Positions 6,366-9,119 of a DNA stretch of 9,119 nt are shown piece after piece. Each line of letters begins with the position of its first letter. Positions within the stretch are counted from its first letter, which is position 1. The DNA is taken from positions 1 through 9,119 of the forward strand of contig CALAYC010000191.1 in NCBI GenBank assembly GCA_937894935.1, written 5' to 3'. The stretch comes from an uncultured Verrucomicrobiota bacterium. GTDB lineage: Bacteria; Verrucomicrobiota; Verrucomicrobiia; Limisphaerales; JADLHS01. A model generated the notes under the pieces. It saw nothing but the letters and a program-made list of their open reading frames with translations, made no database searches and was not told the DNA's origin. Made by a program: the position numbers and the translations under genes.

Positions 6366-6713
6366 ATGAATATCTCCGCTTTCCAACCCAATCTGCGCCC
6401 GGTCGAAACTCCGCTCGAACAACTCGAGCGGCAACCGAAACTCGGTGACGCACAAAAAATCGCCGAAGTGAGTCGGCAATTTGAAGCCGTGTTGTTGCGG
6501 CAGATTCTTTCCGACGCCACGAAGAACATGTTTGGCAGCGCCGATGGTGAAGAATCGGCTACCAAAGGAATTTATCAGGACATGGTTACCAACAGTCTGG
6601 CCGAAAGTATGAGTCGGTCCGGTGGGTTGGGCCTGGCCACAGTGATCGCAAAACAACTCCAGATCGAATCCAACTCCGTCCCTGCGCCGGAATCCGGTGC
6701 CCCCAACGTATGA
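6366..6713 (+). CDS. flgJ: FlgJ-like rod-binding protein without hydrolase domain
   Basis: The 115-residue protein matches only the N-terminal rod-binding domain of FlgJ, which acts as the scaffold or cap for rod assembly in the periplasm. The diagnostic region is residues 30-95: a helix with KIAEVSRQFEAVLLRQIL, a loop containing MFGSADGEE, then GIYQDMVTNSLAESMSRSGG and LGLATVIAKQL. E. coli FlgJ (313 residues) continues into a peptidoglycan hydrolase domain that is absent here. The stop is clean and the next gene follows at once, so this is a natural single-domain form and not a truncation. Peptidoglycan opening must be supplied by another enzyme. Its ATG lies two bases after the flgI TAA (TAATCATG). 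Its stop overlaps flgN by four bases (ATGA at 6710-6713). Confidence 0.9.
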   Translation: MNISAFQPNLRPVETPLEQLERQPKLGDAQKIAEVSRQFEAVLLRQILSDATKNMFGSADGEESATKGIYQDMVTNSLAESMSRSGGLGLATVIAKQLQIESNSVPAPESGAPNV

Positions 6714-7207
6714 ACGACGCCCTTGAGAAATTGATCCAGGCTCTGCGCGAAGAACTGCAGCAATACGGCGAAATGCTCGCGCGCCTCGACTTGCAACAGG
6801 AGCACGCCATCAGTCGGCGCTCGGAAGACTTGTTGCAGGCCACCGCCGAAATCGAAGTGCAAAGCCAGGTGATCAAATCCGCCCGGCAAGCGCGCATCGA
6901 ATGCCAGGCTGCTGTCGCCGAAGCGCTCGGTCTCGCGAGCGACGCCACCTTTGCCGATCTGATTCCGCTGTTACCGGCGGATTATCGTCCGCTCGTCTCC
7001 GCCCTGGTGCAGGAGAACAACGAATCGCTCGGCCGCATTCATCAGCGGTCGCGACAGAATCACATTTTACTGTGCCGTTCACTGGAGTTAATGAGCCGGT
7101 TGCTCGGCAATCTGATGCCCGGCACGCATAACCCCGTTTACACGGACAAAATGAACGTCAGCAATGGCGCGTTCCCGGCTCACGCCGTTTATCAGGCGAT
7201 TGGCTAA
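6710..7207 (+). CDS. flgN: FlgN-like export chaperone for FlgK and FlgL
   Basis: The 165-residue protein is almost entirely helical and charged, as in the FlgN family. FlgN binds FlgK and FlgL in the cytoplasm and delivers them to the export gate. Residues 1-60 form a long amphipathic helix (LEKLIQALREELQQYGEMLA) and 98-137 a second one (LVQENNESLGRIHQRSRQNH and LELMSRLLGNLMP). The C-terminus, with a Tyr in HNPVYTDKMNVSNG, resembles the client-binding tails of the family. Overall sequence conservation in FlgN is low, so much of the call comes from length, helical pattern and its place directly before flgK and flgL. The start overlaps the flgJ stop (ATGA), and flgK begins 5 bp after the stop. 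Confidence 0.82.
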   Translation: MNDALEKLIQALREELQQYGEMLARLDLQQEHAISRRSEDLLQATAEIEVQSQVIKSARQARIECQAAVAEALGLASDATFADLIPLLPADYRPLVSALVQENNESLGRIHQRSRQNHILLCRSLELMSRLLGNLMPGTHNPVYTDKMNVSNGAFPAHAVYQAIG

Positions 7208-7212
7208 AATTT

Positions 7213-8619
7213 ATGCTCGGACTGTTCGGCACCTTGAATCTCGCGGCGCGCTCTATGAGCACGCAACGCGCGGGCGTGGAAATCGCGGGCCAAAACCTGG
7301 CCAACGTGAACAATCCCGCTTATGCGCGTCAGCGGGTGGCGATTGCGACGTCAATGTCCATCGTCACCGCGGCGGGCATTCAAGGCACCGGTGCCGATGC
7401 GATCGAAATCACGCAGTTGCGTAACGCGATTCTGGATAACCAGATTCAGGCTGAAGCCAGCAATCGCGGTGCGTTAGCCGCGCGTCAGCTTGCGTTGCAA
7501 TACGGCCAAGCCGCTCTCGGAACGCAGATTGACACCACGTCCACTGCGGGCATCACCGGCGGCAACAGTCTCGCCGAAGGCCTCAGCAATCTGTTCAACG
7601 CGTTCCAGAGCCTCTCGACGAATCCCACTTCGATGGCTGAGCGCCAGACGTTGTTGATGAAAGCGTCCAGTCTCGCGTTGCAGTTCAATCAGCTGGATAC
7701 GCGACTGGACAATCTTGCAGCGTCACTCAACACCACCATCGGCGCAGAAGTCGCCAGCGCGAATCAATTGCTCACCGACATTGCGCGGTTGAACGACATG
7801 ATTCGCACCGCAGAAATTACGTCCGGTGCGACCGCAAACGATTTGCGCGACACCCGCCAGGCGCGCATCGAAGAACTGGCAAAGTTTGTAAATTTAGACA
7901 TCACCACGGATGCGAGCGGGGCATTGAACATCTCCATCGGTGGCGTGGATATGGTGTCCGGACAACAACGACTCGATTCGTTGGAAGCTTACGACGCAGG
8001 CGGCGGCCAGATCCTGTTGCGCGCTGCGACCGCCGGCACTCCGCTGGCCATTACGGGCGGCAGTATTCAAGGCACGATTGAAGCGCGCGATGTCGGAATT
8101 GGAAATCTCCGCGCCAGCATCAATTCACTTGCCGCGGCTTTGATCACCGAAGTCAACGCCGTGCACAGCGTGGGATTCGGCCTGACAGGCGGGACGGGTG
8201 AAAATTTCTTCACCGGCACGAACGCTGCCGACATCGGCGTCAATGCAGCGTTGCTGGATGATCCATCACTCGTGCAAGCAGCGGGAGTTTCCGGCGCACC
8301 CGGTGATAATCAAGTGGCGCTCGCGCTCGCGCGTCTCGCCCAAACGAAACATCCGGCGCTGAACGATCAAAGTTTCAATCAGGCGTACAGCCAGACTGTG
8401 GCTGCGTTCGGTCAGGAATTGGCTACCGTCAACACGCAACTCGGCGATCAGCAGGCCATCGAAAATATGTTGCTGCGCCAGCGCGATGCGTTGGGTGGTG
8501 TTTCGCTGGACGAGGAAATGACTGATTTAACGCGATTTCAAAAGGCCTTTGCCGCGTCGGCCCGATTGGTCACCGTGGTGGATGAAATGCTGGAAACCGT
8601 GGTGAACCTGAAACGATGA
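7213..8619 (+). CDS. flgK: Hook-filament junction protein FlgK (HAP1)
   Basis: FlgK forms the first junction layer between hook and filament. It is a type III export substrate and lacks a Sec signal. The 468-residue protein has the family N-terminus (FGTLNLAARSMSTQRAGVEI and NLANVNNPAYARQRVAI) and a coiled region at about 80-180. The C-terminus is EEMTDLTRFQKAFAASARLV followed by TVVDEMLETVVNLKR, which pairs with the N-terminal helix in the D0/D1 core. E. coli FlgK is 547 residues, so about 80 residues are missing, most likely from the variable surface domains in the middle. It follows flgN by 5 bp. The flgL start lies 37 bp after its stop, the longest gap in the flgF-flgL run. Confidence 0.95.
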   Translation: MLGLFGTLNLAARSMSTQRAGVEIAGQNLANVNNPAYARQRVAIATSMSIVTAAGIQGTGADAIEITQLRNAILDNQIQAEASNRGALAARQLALQYGQAALGTQIDTTSTAGITGGNSLAEGLSNLFNAFQSLSTNPTSMAERQTLLMKASSLALQFNQLDTRLDNLAASLNTTIGAEVASANQLLTDIARLNDMIRTAEITSGATANDLRDTRQARIEELAKFVNLDITTDASGALNISIGGVDMVSGQQRLDSLEAYDAGGGQILLRAATAGTPLAITGGSIQGTIEARDVGIGNLRASINSLAAALITEVNAVHSVGFGLTGGTGENFFTGTNAADIGVNAALLDDPSLVQAAGVSGAPGDNQVALALARLAQTKHPALNDQSFNQAYSQTVAAFGQELATVNTQLGDQQAIENMLLRQRDALGGVSLDEEMTDLTRFQKAFAASARLVTVVDEMLETVVNLKR

Positions 8620-8656
8620 TCGGCCTATAACTGATAACCCAGCCACTTGAAGCACT

Positions 8657-9119
8657 ATGCGCGTTTCTGCCAACACATTCTCCGACACGCTGATCACGCA
8701 ACTGAGCCAATTGGCCGTACGTCAACAGAAGTTGCAGGCCCAGGCGGCCACAGGGCAACGCGTGCGATTGCCGGAAGACGACCCGATCGCGCTGCGTCGC
8801 GTGCTCGACCTGCAAAACGATTACAGCACGAACTCTCAGTTCACGGAGAACATCGCGCGCCAACTTGAACTGGCTCAAGCGTCGTTCGACAGCATCAAAG
8901 CGCTGAAAACCATTTCTGATCGCGCCAGCGAAATTGCCACGTTGGCTGACAGCCTCAAATCAACTCCTGAATTGCAGGCCTACGCCACGGAAATCACCGA
9001 AATGATCAAGCAGGCCGTGCATGTGCTGAACGGTTCGCATCGCGGCGATTATCTTTTTGGCGGCACGCAGACGGATCAACCGCCTTACACCATGACGCTC
9101 GACGCCAACGGAAACGTGA
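8657..9119 (+). CDS. flgL: Hook-filament junction protein FlgL (HAP3), 3'-truncated by window edge
   Basis: FlgL is the second junction layer, linking FlgK to the flagellin filament. The visible 154 codons match the flagellin-like N-terminal D0/D1 region. The protein starts MRVSANTFSDTLITQLSQLA, followed by AATGQRVRLPEDDPIALRRV, the counterpart of STGKRVVNPSDDPIA in E. coli FlgL. It continues with helical DRASEIATLADSLKSTPELQ and then RGDYLFGGTQTDQPPY, matching the family motif GRYIFAGYKTETAPF. The frame is open to the last base; the final TGA of the window is in another frame and is not its stop. The start ATG has a weak GAAG upstream. The position after flgK is standard. Confidence 0.96.
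   Translation, partial: MRVSANTFSDTLITQLSQLAVRQQKLQAQAATGQRVRLPEDDPIALRRVLDLQNDYSTNSQFTENIARQLELAQASFDSIKALKTISDRASEIATLADSLKSTPELQAYATEITEMIKQAVHVLNGSHRGDYLFGGTQTDQPPYTMTLDANGNV

Noticed and set aside
8623..8630. GCCTATAA before flgL, resembling the sigma-28 (FliA) -10 element GCCGATAA
   Set aside because: Seven of eight bases match, but the position where the -35 TAAA should be reads GAAC and lies within the end of flgK. Too weak to call a promoter.
9117..9119. TGA at the very end of the window as a possible flgL stop
   Set aside because: It is out of frame with flgL, which reads ...AAC GTG A and remains open. FlgL would also be far too short.

Overview
This window is one continuous stretch of a flagellar gene cluster. 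All genes lie on the + strand and are tightly packed. The order is motA (5' end cut off), motB, a 100-residue protein of unknown function, a 240-bp non-coding gap, then flgF, flgG, flgA, flgH, flgI, a short flgJ, flgN, flgK and flgL (3' end cut off). I see no tRNA, rRNA, mobile element, CRISPR array or other sign of recent transfer.

The organism is a motile bacterium with an outer membrane. FlgH (L ring), FlgI (P ring) and FlgA (P-ring chaperone) only make sense in a diderm envelope. MotA and MotB are of the proton-driven type seen in Escherichia coli. The DNA is moderately G+C-rich, and most start codons lack a clear Shine-Dalgarno sequence. The FlgF N-terminus, the gene order, a FlgJ with no hydrolase domain and a FlgH with no cysteine are not enterobacterial. 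They would fit a lineage such as Verrucomicrobiota or another PVC-group bacterium. That placement is an inference from memory of similar clusters and is not proven by the sequence.

Layout: bases 1-1449 encode the stator (MotA/MotB), which is anchored to peptidoglycan and converts ion flow into torque. Bases 1452-1754 encode a small protein with an Ala/Thr-rich first half and a compact Cys-containing C-terminus. Bases 1755-1994 carry a pyrimidine-rich stretch, two competing hairpins and a good match to a sigma-54 promoter just before flgF. Bases 1995-3533 encode the proximal (FlgF) and distal (FlgG) rod proteins. Bases 3533-6363 encode the P-ring chaperone, L ring and P ring that form the bushing. 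Bases 6366-6713 encode the rod-binding scaffold FlgJ. Bases 6710-9119 encode the FlgN chaperone and its clients, the hook-filament junction proteins FlgK and FlgL. The order roughly follows assembly, from rod to rings to junction.

Most of the content is ordinary flagellar machinery, and I do not see a wholly new system. The items most worth a second look are the unassigned Cys-motif protein between motB and flgF, the apparently non-lipidated FlgH with a long N-terminal extension, the sigma-54-like site lying almost on top of the flgF start, the mutually exclusive hairpins upstream of it, and the run of SD-less starts sitting on or near upstream stop codons.
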